Source: Oscillochloris sp. (lineage in GTDB: Bacteria > Chloroflexota > Chloroflexia > Chloroflexales > Chloroflexaceae). From it: a stretch of 35,960 nt of DNA. The notes under the pieces were generated by a model. It did not search any database, was not told the origin of the DNA, and saw nothing but the letters and a program-made list of their open reading frames with translations. The position numbers and the translations under genes were made by a program. The stretch lies in contig JAAUQO010000040.1 in assembly GCA_012032775.1 (NCBI GenBank), positions 1 to 35,960 of the forward strand. Reading direction: 5' to 3'. Each line of letters opens with the position of its first letter. Positions within the stretch are counted from its first letter, which is position 1. Positions 10,711-17,272 of this stretch are shown in pieces.

Positions 10711-11316
10711 TTAGGCACCACCGGCGGCCAGCAAACGGGTTTGCAGGAGGTCGATATTGCGGCGCTTGCCGGCATCACGGTACTTGCGGGCTGCCGCTGT
10801 CCAGTACGTATGGGCGCGCAAAAACCCAAACTGGGCCGCATACCATTCTGCGTCGCCCATTGGTCGTAGGTATGCGGCCGTCTCGGCACGCAACGCTTGA
10901 TTACGTTGGGCGAAATCGGCCCGACCCAACACATCGAGATCGGCATCGGCGACAACCTGCTCGGAGATCGTCTGCGGCATCTGCGGGATTCTGGTTGCGG
11001 CGATCATGCCGGCGATCTCGTTGATCTGCGCCGCACAATAGCCATACACCGGCAACATTTCGGCGGCAATCGCAATACTGTGGGTCTCGTGATTGTGACG
11101 CGCAATCACAAAACCGATATCGTGATACCAGGCCGCAGTCTGCACCAATAACAACACCTCGGATACCAATCCGAGGCGTTGCGCCAGATATGTTGCCGCC
11201 ACAACCACGTCATCACACGTATGCGTCAACGAGTGATACGTCAGGTGCGGCGAAAGCTCGCGCTTCAAGCGCTCACGAGCGTAGTGGGCAGCGCCTGCAA
11301 GATCCGGCATAGGCAT
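10711..11316 (-). CDS. HD-domain metal-dependent phosphohydrolase
   Basis: The protein carries the HD pattern in order: YHSLTHTCDD, then WYHDIGF (the His-Asp pair), then DADLDVLG as the distal Asp. This is typical of small metal-dependent phosphohydrolases of about 200 residues acting on nucleotides or related phosphates; the substrate cannot be told. I chose the ATG at 11316 (MPMPDLAGAAHYARERL, 201 aa) because GGAAG lies eight bases upstream. An in-frame ATG at 11367 would add 17 residues (MRYSDRNTAAIDTEANC) but has no ribosome-binding site. TAA at 10713-10711. It is convergent with the cyclase/STAND gene, with only 30 bases between the stops. Confidence 0.8.
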   Translation of the reverse strand: MPMPDLAGAAHYARERLKRELSPHLTYHSLTHTCDDVVVAATYLAQRLGLVSEVLLLVQTAAWYHDIGFVIARHNHETHSIAIAAEMLPVYGYCAAQINEIAGMIAATRIPQMPQTISEQVVADADLDVLGRADFAQRNQALRAETAAYLRPMGDAEWYAAQFGFLRAHTYWTAAARKYRDAGKRRNIDLLQTRLLAAGGA

Positions 11317-11398
11317 GCAGTTTGCTTCCGTATCGATAGCCGCTGTATTCCGATCAGAATACCGCATGCCCGGCGCCGAGTGCGCGGTTTTGTTCGAC

Positions 11399-11566
11399 TT
11401 AATGCAGCAGGGCTTCGATCGCGCCGATACCTAAGGCGCGGGCCACCGACACCCGATGCATGCCGTCGATCACATAGGAGCGGTCGGCGATCTGCACCAA
11501 CTCAACCGGCGGCAAGCCGGCGCCGCTGAGAAACGCCACCGCCACAGCCCAATCCCTGCGGCGGGT
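11399..11566 (-). pseudogene. C-terminal remnant of a ParB-like (ParB/sulfiredoxin N-domain) protein
   Basis: In the frame ending at the TAA of 11401-11399, the peptide contains LPPVELVQIADRSYVIDG followed by MHRVSVARALGIGAIEALLH. This matches the core of ParB-like domains, where DGxHRVxVARALG is the hallmark. There is no ATG in this frame; only internal GTG codons could start it. An ATG at 11570 overlaps the decarboxylase stop (ATGA) but is in another frame that ends quickly. Joining them needs one base removed or two added. I call it a truncated or frameshifted remnant; a short 49-residue GTG-started protein is the alternative. Confidence 0.5.
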
Positions 11567-12256
11567 TCATGACAATAACTCGGTATAAGCCGGCGGAAAG
11601 ATCAACCCAAAGCGCTCGACGGCGACGGTGGCAAGGATCTGGGTTCGCCCGATGTCGGGAAAGCGGGCCGGATCGATCTCCGCCTGTAGCAAGCGCGCCG
11701 GGCGAATACGCCCATGGCCGCTGGGACAGGTAAAAAAGCGCTTCCCGGCGTACACTTGCCTGATTGTGCGCAGCGGCGGCGGAATAATCGCCGTGCTGAA
11801 GGGCAATGTTGGGCCGGCGGCGCGTAGCTGAAACCGGGCGATCGAGCCGCGCTGATCGAACACATGCACATGGTCGGTCGCAGCGATACGGCTGAAATCA
11901 AACCCGGCCTGTTCCTTCGGCATGCCCCAATTAGCCCGGCCGCCAACCACACTTGCCAGGGTCGAAACCAGGATCGCGCTGATGGTAAAGGGCGCGATCC
12001 GGCCTGAACCGCGCAAGCGGGCCGGAATACAGAGCAGTTCATCATACGGCCCAACCGGCGAGGATGTGTAGCGCACAATCATCAGCGCGCCGATCCCGCC
12101 CAGCGCCTGTGGCAGCAACTCCGCCGGCAGGTGCGCATCACGCGCCACAAAGCTGCGCCCGGCGCGAAACAACACAATAAACCCGCTGCCCGTCAGGTGC
12201 CAGGGCGCGGGAATGATCGGCGTTTCCAGGTTGTTGCAGTCGGCATTTTGGGTCAT
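11567..12256 (-). CDS. Acetoacetate decarboxylase-family protein
   Basis: The 229-residue protein shows the beta-sheet pattern of the acetoacetate decarboxylase superfamily: HLTGSGFIVLF, GGIGALMIVRYTSSPVGPYD, STLASVVGGRANWGMPKEQ. In true decarboxylases two adjacent lysines lie in FPKK, the first being the Schiff-base lysine. Here the motif is MPKE, so the first lysine (Lys114) is kept and the second is Glu115. Decarboxylation of acetoacetate is therefore uncertain, and many relatives with this motif have no known function. ATG 12256 is chosen because the frame opens further only into the preceding TPR gene. Stop TGA 11569-11567. It follows the TPR gene by 22 bases and is likely co-transcribed with it. 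Confidence 0.72.
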   Translation of the reverse strand: MTQNADCNNLETPIIPAPWHLTGSGFIVLFRAGRSFVARDAHLPAELLPQALGGIGALMIVRYTSSPVGPYDELLCIPARLRGSGRIAPFTISAILVSTLASVVGGRANWGMPKEQAGFDFSRIAATDHVHVFDQRGSIARFQLRAAGPTLPFSTAIIPPPLRTIRQVYAGKRFFTCPSGHGRIRPARLLQAEIDPARFPDIGRTQILATVAVERFGLIFPPAYTELLS

Positions 12257-12278
12257 TCTGAGCACCAGTTGGCCGGCA

Positions 12279-13043
12279 TCACGCCTCAAGTATCTCCAAA
12301 ATCCTACGAATAAGCGCCAGATCGGCCTCATCAAGCCCATTGGTAAGCGGGTTCAGTTTACGCTGGCCCTGCCAGATTTTCTCGACCGGCTTACGGATCT
12401 GCCAGCCCTTGCGCTCAAGATCCTGAAGCGTCAACTCGATCTCGTCGCGTTCGCTCAGATCCCCGCGCGCCACGGCTGCAATCCCCTGCAAAAGCGGCTC
12501 GAACTGCTGGAGCGCATCACCGACGCCTTCGTCGCCGCCGGGGTCGCGCACGATCCCAACGGCCACCAACCGCTCGAAGATAATCTCCTGCTCGGCGGCC
12601 GACAGCGCACCAAGGGCGAATTGCAATGCCGCGCCGTCGCCGCGCTCGATTGCGCCACGCACCGCCGCCGGCAAACTTTCCAGGAACTCCGGCGTGATTT
12701 CGGCGGCGACATCATCGGCGGCGACTCGATGGCGGGCGGCGAAATCGGCCAACCCCATGCCGTCGAACAATTCAGCCGCCTCTTGCAGATACGGTCGCGC
12801 CAGATCAGCACGGCCCATACGGCGCAGCGCCCAGCCGTAATTCCCGATCTGCGCGGCGGCCGCATACTGTTCGCCGGCGGCCCAATAAATCTTTACCGCC
12901 CGGTTGAGCAACTCCGTCGCCTGCGGCAGATCGCCCCGCGTGAGCAACTGCTTGCCGCGCGCAATCAGGCGATCGGCTTGTTGTTTGGGTGTTTCCATAA
13001 GAATATATCTGTGATGGATGGGCTTTGCTACCGCAACCGTCAC
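12279..13043 (-). CDS. TPR-like helical repeat protein
   Basis: The N-terminal half has tetratricopeptide-type helix pairs (ADRLIARGKQLLTRGDLPQA, IGNYGWALRRMGRADLARPY), usual for a protein-binding scaffold. The C-terminal half is helical and acidic with no motif I recognise. The GTG at 13043 overlaps the stop of the preceding VWA gene as GTGA, which suggests translational coupling and gives 254 residues. An ATG at 12998 (METPKQQADRL) gives 239 residues and starts right at the first helix, so it is a serious alternative. Neither has a clear Shine-Dalgarno sequence. It sits between the CoxE-type VWA gene and the decarboxylase-family gene; a role with the VWA protein is inference from this coupling. 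Confidence 0.72.
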   Translation of the reverse strand: MTVAVAKPIHHRYILMETPKQQADRLIARGKQLLTRGDLPQATELLNRAVKIYWAAGEQYAAAAQIGNYGWALRRMGRADLARPYLQEAAELFDGMGLADFAARHRVAADDVAAEITPEFLESLPAAVRGAIERGDGAALQFALGALSAAEQEIIFERLVAVGIVRDPGGDEGVGDALQQFEPLLQGIAAVARGDLSERDEIELTLQDLERKGWQIRKPVEKIWQGQRKLNPLTNGLDEADLALIRRILEILEA

Positions 13044-14251
13044 AAACTCGTTTGCACCAGGCGTTGGCGCCGTTCGGGGCGCTGCTGGCCGATCGCTGCC
13101 AGACGCGCGGCGAGTTGTTCCAGGCTGATCAAGTTATGAACCGGCAGAAAATCATCGACGAACGGCAGAGCCGCCTGCATGCCGAGTGTCAACGGCTGAT
13201 ACCCGGCGTGGCCAAGTAATGGGTTAAGCCAGATCAGGCGATGGCACGAGCGCTGCAACCGATCCATCTCGCGCGAAAGTATCGTCGGATCACCGCGATC
13301 CCAACCATCGGAGATCAACATCACCACCGGACCACGGCCCAGCACCCGCCGGCCCCAACGGAAGTTGAACTCGCGCACTGCCTCGCCGATCCGGGTTCCG
13401 CCGCTCCAATCGACAACCTGTTTACTCACGGCATCAACCGCATCGTCGATATCCTTGTGGCGCAACTGGCGCGTGATCCTGGTCAGGCGCGTGCCGAACA
13501 CAAACGCCTCAACCTCGCCGAGACGTGCGGCGACCGAATGCGCGAACTGAAGCAAGATCCGCGAATAGCGTTCCATACTGCCGCTGATATCGCAGATGAC
13601 CACCAGCGGCCGTGGCTCGCTCCGCGTCTCGCGCCGGGCAAGATCAAGCGGCTCACCGCCATAGCGCATGTTCTGGCGCAGGGTGCGCCGCATATCGAGC
13701 CGGGCGCCGCGCCGATCAGGGCGGGTGCGCCGGGTACGCCGTTCTTCGACCTTCCAACGCATCGAGCGGATCAAGCCTTTGCACGCCTGAACTTCTTCCC
13801 AACTAAACTGGGCGAAATCCTTTTTGCGGAGCGCTTCGCCGCGGCTGTAGGTAAGTTGCAACTGCAACTCTTCCTCTTGCTGCTCCTGTTCCTCGTCCTC
13901 ATCCTCGGGCGGGGTTTTGCGTTTGGGCAAACGCAATTGGCGGCGCGGAATCTTCACCTGTGGAACAAGCATCTTCAGCAGTTCTTGTTCCATATCGGCG
14001 CCTACGGCATTACGCCAGAAAAACTCGAACGCCGCCTCGAACAACGGCAGATGCTCGCGCTGCAAGATCAGCATGCAGCGCAGCGTGGCCTTAAAATCCT
14101 CGCGCCGCATCAGACTGACATGCTCAAGCGCCGCGATCAGATCGACCATCTGGCCGGGACTGACCGGCACGCCCATCTCGCGCAACAAATAGCCGAACGC
14201 CAGCACATGGCCGGCCAGATTTCCACCCTGCTGTTCTAGGATTTCGCTCAT
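13040..14251 (-). CDS. CoxE-like von Willebrand factor A domain protein
   Basis: This 403-residue protein has a helical N-terminal part (GHVLAFGYLLREMGVPVSP), a highly acidic Glu/Gln stretch at about residues 114-129, and a C-terminal VWA domain with the MIDAS motif DISGSM at 221-226. Later conserved pieces are WSGGTRIGEAV and MLISDGWDRGD. This is the architecture of CoxE/YehP-like proteins, which usually work with a MoxR-type AAA ATPase as a metal-dependent chaperone or cofactor-insertion pair. No MoxR gene is in the window. The frame opens 69 codons further upstream, but the conserved family start is MSEILEQQGG at ATG 14251. The stop overlaps the next gene by GTGA. Confidence 0.85.
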   Translation of the reverse strand: MSEILEQQGGNLAGHVLAFGYLLREMGVPVSPGQMVDLIAALEHVSLMRREDFKATLRCMLILQREHLPLFEAAFEFFWRNAVGADMEQELLKMLVPQVKIPRRQLRLPKRKTPPEDEDEEQEQQEEELQLQLTYSRGEALRKKDFAQFSWEEVQACKGLIRSMRWKVEERRTRRTRPDRRGARLDMRRTLRQNMRYGGEPLDLARRETRSEPRPLVVICDISGSMERYSRILLQFAHSVAARLGEVEAFVFGTRLTRITRQLRHKDIDDAVDAVSKQVVDWSGGTRIGEAVREFNFRWGRRVLGRGPVVMLISDGWDRGDPTILSREMDRLQRSCHRLIWLNPLLGHAGYQPLTLGMQAALPFVDDFLPVHNLISLEQLAARLAAIGQQRPERRQRLVQTSL

Positions 14252-14258
14252 ACCTATT

Positions 14259-14264
14259 ATTGTA
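14259..14264 (-). promoter_or_regulatory. Candidate -10 box TACAAT for the VWA gene
   Basis: On the minus strand TACAAT ends seven bases before the ATG at 14251, so the transcript would be leaderless or nearly so. No good -35 hexamer is seen at 16-18 bases. The match rests on the same hexamer recurring before other genes in the window. Confidence 0.4.
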
Positions 14265-14414
14265 ACATAGCCGTCCGAGCGGGTATCAGACACGCCGGGG
14301 GCGCGGTTCGCCCGTTTCACCGGCAAATCGAGCCACAGGATCGCCTGCAACACTGGCCGTAGATCCAGCGTCATACGGGCAGAGACGTGGAACCGACAAT
14401 CAAGGAGTAATACA

Positions 14415-14705
14415 ATGGATACGACTCGACGCATTACCCGCAGCCGCACCGACCGCATGGTCGCCGGTGTTGCCGGAGGGCTGGCCGCCTATCTCAATAT
14501 CGATCCGATGATCCTGCGCATCGCCTTTGTGGTGCTGGCGTTGATAAACGGCTTCGGCGCCGTGCTCTATCTGGCGCTCTGGCTGATCGTACCGAACGAA
14601 GACAACCCCGGCGTCGCCCGCGATAACCTGTCGGTTGCCGTCGGCGAGATGCAAGGCATGGTTGAGGATCTGGTGGCCCGCGTCCGCAGCGCATTCCAAC
14701 GCTAA
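14415..14705 (+). CDS. PspC-domain small membrane protein
   Basis: The 96-residue protein begins RRITRSRTDRMVAGVAGGLA, the PspC signature, then AYLNIDPMILRIAFVVL and a hydrophobic segment (IAFVVLALINGFGAVLYLAL) ending in WLIVPNED. PspC domains are associated with envelope-stress signalling in the inner membrane. The short helical tail (GEMQGMVEDLVARVRSAF) is probably cytoplasmic. AAGGAG at 14402-14407 lies seven bases before the ATG, fixing the start. The gene is alone between a divergent VWA gene and a strong terminator, with no pspA or pspB next to it. Confidence 0.88.
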   Translation: MDTTRRITRSRTDRMVAGVAGGLAAYLNIDPMILRIAFVVLALINGFGAVLYLALWLIVPNEDNPGVARDNLSVAVGEMQGMVEDLVARVRSAFQR

Positions 14706-14717
14706 CCACAGACACAA

Positions 14718-14756
14718 AGGGCGGTAGGGGCAGAGCATGCCCTTACCGCCCTGTTT
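14718..14756 (+). terminator. Terminator of the PspC-domain gene
   Basis: AGGGCGGTAGGGGC (14718-14731) pairs with 14739-14752 around the loop AGAGCAT, with one G-U wobble, and is followed by GTTT. The inner part (TAGGGGC..GCCCTTA) resembles the palindromic repeat family found elsewhere in this window. Confidence 0.75.
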
Positions 14757-14783
14757 GACCAAATCACAACCTTCAGATATGCT
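14755..14783 (+). promoter_or_regulatory. Sigma70-type promoter of the M23 lipoprotein gene
   Basis: TTGACC at 14755-14760 and TATGCT at 14778-14783 are separated by exactly 17 bases. Transcription would begin near 14790, giving a leader of about 44 bases before the ATG at 14834. The -35 begins at the tail of the preceding terminator. Confidence 0.55.
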
Positions 14784-14833
14784 TGCCATGCTACGGTCGG
14801 CAATGCGCCGAGGCCGGAATCCCCAATCTTGTT

Positions 14834-16630
14834 ATGCGGCGTTGCTCTTTCGTACAGTTCTTTGTGTTGGTTGCCCTGCTGTCCGGCTGCGCTGCACCGC
14901 CGGCACCGCAACCCACGCCTGCGCCAACGGCCACACCGCAAACCCGCCCCACAGTTGCCGCCGTTGCGCCAAGCGTCACATCTGCGCCGCGCCCCACCGG
15001 TGCCGCAACCGTGGTTCCCGAGTTACCCAGCCCAACCCCTGAACCGCGTGATCCGATCTTCGATCCGCGCCGGATCAGCTATGCCCACAATTTTGCCCTG
15101 GACGAAATTCAAGCCTATCTCGACGAGCGCGGCAGCGTTCTGGCAACTGTGCGCTTCCAGGTCGGCGATCGATCGATGTCGTTCGCCCATGTGCTAACCG
15201 GGATCAGCAGCCTGTATAGTATCAATCCGGCGCTGTTGCTCGCATTACTGGAGTTGCACGGCGGCCTGGTGACAAACGGCCAACCTTCCGCCGATGCCCT
15301 CGGCTTCGCAATGGGCTACCGCGCTGATAACGGCAATCGCCGCGGCCTGAACAGCCAGGTACGTTGGGCCGCCCGCGAGTTACGTTACGCAGTACGTGAT
15401 TATGATGCGGCGGTGCGTGCAATTGCGCCATTGCCGCCGCTGCGTTTCGCCGACGGCAGCAGCCAGGAAGTAAGCAGCGAAATGGCGTTCAGCCGCTATG
15501 TGCTCGGCCGCATTCTTGCGCCCACCACCAGCCCCGGCAATCTTGGGCCGCGCATGGATCAATTGGTCAGCACCTATACACGTCTGTTTCATGATCCACG
15601 CGATCCGCCCGGCGATTGGCCGGCTCCCGCCGAACCATTCTTAACCAGCCCGATGGATCAGCCGGCCCGGATCACCTCATTCTTCGATCACAACACGCCG
15701 TTTCTGCGCGTTAACGGCTCGATCGATACCTTCTGGGGGCGCAGCGAAACCGATGTCGCGTTCGCCTACGATGGCCATACCGGCTGGGATTATGCCATGG
15801 CCCCGCCCGAGCGGGTGATCGCCGCTGCGCCGGGCAAGGTGATCTTTGCCGGGAATTCCGACGACGGCTGTGCGACTCCGGCCCGCGCCGTGATTATCGA
15901 CCACGGCAACGGCTACCGCAGCTTATACTGGCACCTCTACCGGATCAGTGTCGAGCCGGGCCAGCAGATCGAGCGCGGCGCCGAGGTTGGGATCGCCGGC
16001 GAGAGCGGTTGCGCGATCGGCGCGCACCTACACTTGCAGATACAGTACCTGGGCCGCGATGTCGATCCCTATGGCTGGTGCAGCCCAAATCCCGATCCCT
16101 GGGCAACAAGCCCGGCCGGGCAGATAAGTGTCTGGCTCTGGTCGGATATGCCGTCGCCGTGTGGTTCGCCGCCGCCCGGCACAATTGTCGTGGATGATGG
16201 CGGGCCGGGTTTTCTGAGCAGCGGTGATTGGGCGCCGAACGAGGTCGGTTATGGCGGCGGCTCGCGCTCGGCGGGTGGGAATTTCGCCGGCAGTAGTGCC
16301 CGACCATGGCTGGCGGCTCTGCCGGTTGCGCCGGCAGTTGCGATCTGGCAGCCGGAATTGCCGGCAGCGGGCGAGTACCGTGTGATCGCCTATATTCCGT
16401 ATGCGCTCAATGGCTTTGACGAGTCCGAGGAAATGCGCTATCTGATCCGCCACGAAGACGGCGAGACACTGGTGACGATCGACGCGGAAGCGTTGCGTAA
16501 CTGGTGGGCCGATCTCGGCACCTACCGCTTCGATCCCGCTCACAGCCCCCTGGTAAGCCTGAGTACCCTTGCCGGCGACAATCGCCGCGGCATCTGGGTT
16601 GACGCAGTGGCATTTGTGGCGCTGCCCTGA
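14834..16630 (+). CDS. M23 (LytM-type) peptidase lipoprotein with golvesin-like C-terminal domain
   Basis: From ATG 14834 the 598-residue protein starts with a lipoprotein signal (MRRCSFVQFFVLVALLSGC, lipobox Cys19). A Pro/Thr/Ala-rich linker follows, then a helical region with ALLLALLELHGG. The M23 peptidase core has HTGWD (His315, Asp319) and HLHLQI (His398, His400), the zinc-binding pattern of LytM-type endopeptidases, so it probably cleaves peptidoglycan or extracellular proteins. The last 140 residues (DDGGPGFLSSGDW to GIWVDAVAF) match the golvesin/Xly beta-sandwich that ends many secreted proteins. An in-frame ATG at 14783 overlaps the promoter and would place a polar stretch before the signal, so I reject it. 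No clear Shine-Dalgarno. Confidence 0.86.
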   Translation: MRRCSFVQFFVLVALLSGCAAPPAPQPTPAPTATPQTRPTVAAVAPSVTSAPRPTGAATVVPELPSPTPEPRDPIFDPRRISYAHNFALDEIQAYLDERGSVLATVRFQVGDRSMSFAHVLTGISSLYSINPALLLALLELHGGLVTNGQPSADALGFAMGYRADNGNRRGLNSQVRWAARELRYAVRDYDAAVRAIAPLPPLRFADGSSQEVSSEMAFSRYVLGRILAPTTSPGNLGPRMDQLVSTYTRLFHDPRDPPGDWPAPAEPFLTSPMDQPARITSFFDHNTPFLRVNGSIDTFWGRSETDVAFAYDGHTGWDYAMAPPERVIAAAPGKVIFAGNSDDGCATPARAVIIDHGNGYRSLYWHLYRISVEPGQQIERGAEVGIAGESGCAIGAHLHLQIQYLGRDVDPYGWCSPNPDPWATSPAGQISVWLWSDMPSPCGSPPPGTIVVDDGGPGFLSSGDWAPNEVGYGGGSRSAGGNFAGSSARPWLAALPVAPAVAIWQPELPAAGEYRVIAYIPYALNGFDESEEMRYLIRHEDGETLVTIDAEALRNWWADLGTYRFDPAHSPLVSLSTLAGDNRRGIWVDAVAFVALP

Positions 16631-16635
16631 ACCGG

Positions 16636-16672
16636 TGCGGTGCCGTTGCGGCAAAATCGCAACAGCACCGCA
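16636..16672. terminator. Bidirectional hairpin between convergent genes
   Basis: A 15-base arm at 16636-16650 pairs with 16658-16672 around the loop GCAAAAT, with one wobble. It fills the gap between the M23 stop (16630) and the membrane-protein stop (16682), so it can serve both genes. U-runs are weak. Confidence 0.6.
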
Positions 16673-16681
16673 TCAACCCAC

Positions 16682-17080
16682 CTACGTCCCAACCCCAATC
16701 AGCACATTCGAGATCACCAGCACCAGCAATACGCTCAACGAAGCCAGCGGCGCCCAACGGCCCAGGCTGCGCAAAGGATTGCGCTTGCCGACGGCCATAT
16801 GGGCCAGGCCGGCGGCCAGAATGCCGATGATCGGGTGCAAAATAAAGGGAAATCCGAGATAGAGCGCCTGCGTCTCAGGGCCGGTTGACAACAGAATGTA
16901 GACCCAGTAGATGATCCCCAGGGTAACCTGAATATCAACCAGCACCGGGAAGATCCGCGCCACCGGACCGGGGGCGGCATGAGACTTGTACGTCACCGTC
17001 AGGTAGATCGCCGCCGCCACCACCAGCAACGGCAACACCATTTCGCCGAAAATGCTGTGAATTTGAAAGATCACGCCCAT
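16682..17080 (-). CDS. Four-helix integral membrane protein, function unknown
   Basis: The 132-residue protein has four hydrophobic segments: MVLPLLVVAAAIYLTVTY, VDIQVTLGIIYWVYILL, PFILHPIIGILAAGLAHMAV and LASLSVLLVLVISNVLIGVG. Histidines lie near the membrane in IHSIFGE and LHPIIG, which could bind haem or metal, but I cannot show this. I do not recognise the family. ATG 17080 has AAGGTG nine bases upstream; the GTG at 17092 sits directly against that sequence and is unlikely. It has its own strong promoter and a palindromic operator, so it is probably expressed under specific control. Confidence 0.75.
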   Translation of the reverse strand: MGVIFQIHSIFGEMVLPLLVVAAAIYLTVTYKSHAAPGPVARIFPVLVDIQVTLGIIYWVYILLSTGPETQALYLGFPFILHPIIGILAAGLAHMAVGKRNPLRSLGRWAPLASLSVLLVLVISNVLIGVGT

Positions 17081-17137
17081 CTGCCAACACACCTTCCAGA
17101 CCGTACGGATCGCGGTTCGATTGCCATACGGAATAAT

Positions 17138-17153
17138 TAGTCAGAACTGACTA
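17138..17153. promoter_or_regulatory. Palindromic operator candidate TAGTCAG-AA-CTGACTA
   Basis: A perfect inverted repeat of seven-base arms with a two-base centre. It lies about 6 to 21 bases downstream of the expected start of the promoter at 17166-17194, where a bound repressor would block transcription of the membrane-protein gene. The shape fits TetR-family sites; no TetR-type gene is in the window. Confidence 0.55.
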
Positions 17154-17165
17154 TCGAACACCCCG

Positions 17166-17194
17166 ATTGTATCCGCCTTCACAAAAAATGTCAA
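17166..17194 (-). promoter_or_regulatory. Consensus sigma70 promoter TTGACA-17-TACAAT
   Basis: On the minus strand TTGACA (17194-17189) and TACAAT (17171-17166) are separated by exactly 17 bases. The first transcribed base would be near 17159. It drives the four-helix membrane protein 80 bases further on. Confidence 0.8.
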
Positions 17195-17220
17195 TGCGGG
17201 GAGGCTGCACCACCCCGCAT
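17183..17220 (-). terminator. Terminator of the MalT/BTAD regulator gene, overlapping the next promoter
   Basis: On the minus strand ATGCGGGG (17220-17213) pairs with CCCCGCAT (17201-17194), and a run of six T follows after TGACA. The hairpin lies about 50 bases after the regulator stop at 17273. Its 3' arm touches the -35 box of the membrane-protein promoter, so the two signals share bases. Confidence 0.6.
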
Positions 17221-17272
17221 CGATGTTCCGGTAGTACTGACGACTACGTGGCCGACATCACCGGAATACGTA

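Noticed and set aside
12213-13139. 308-codon plus-strand frame
   Set aside because: Antisense to the TPR gene and neighbouring ends; no motif and no ribosome-binding site.
13241-14239. 332-codon plus-strand frame
   Set aside because: Antisense to the CoxE-type VWA gene, which has clear motifs; the translation is rich in His, Arg and Gln with no domain.
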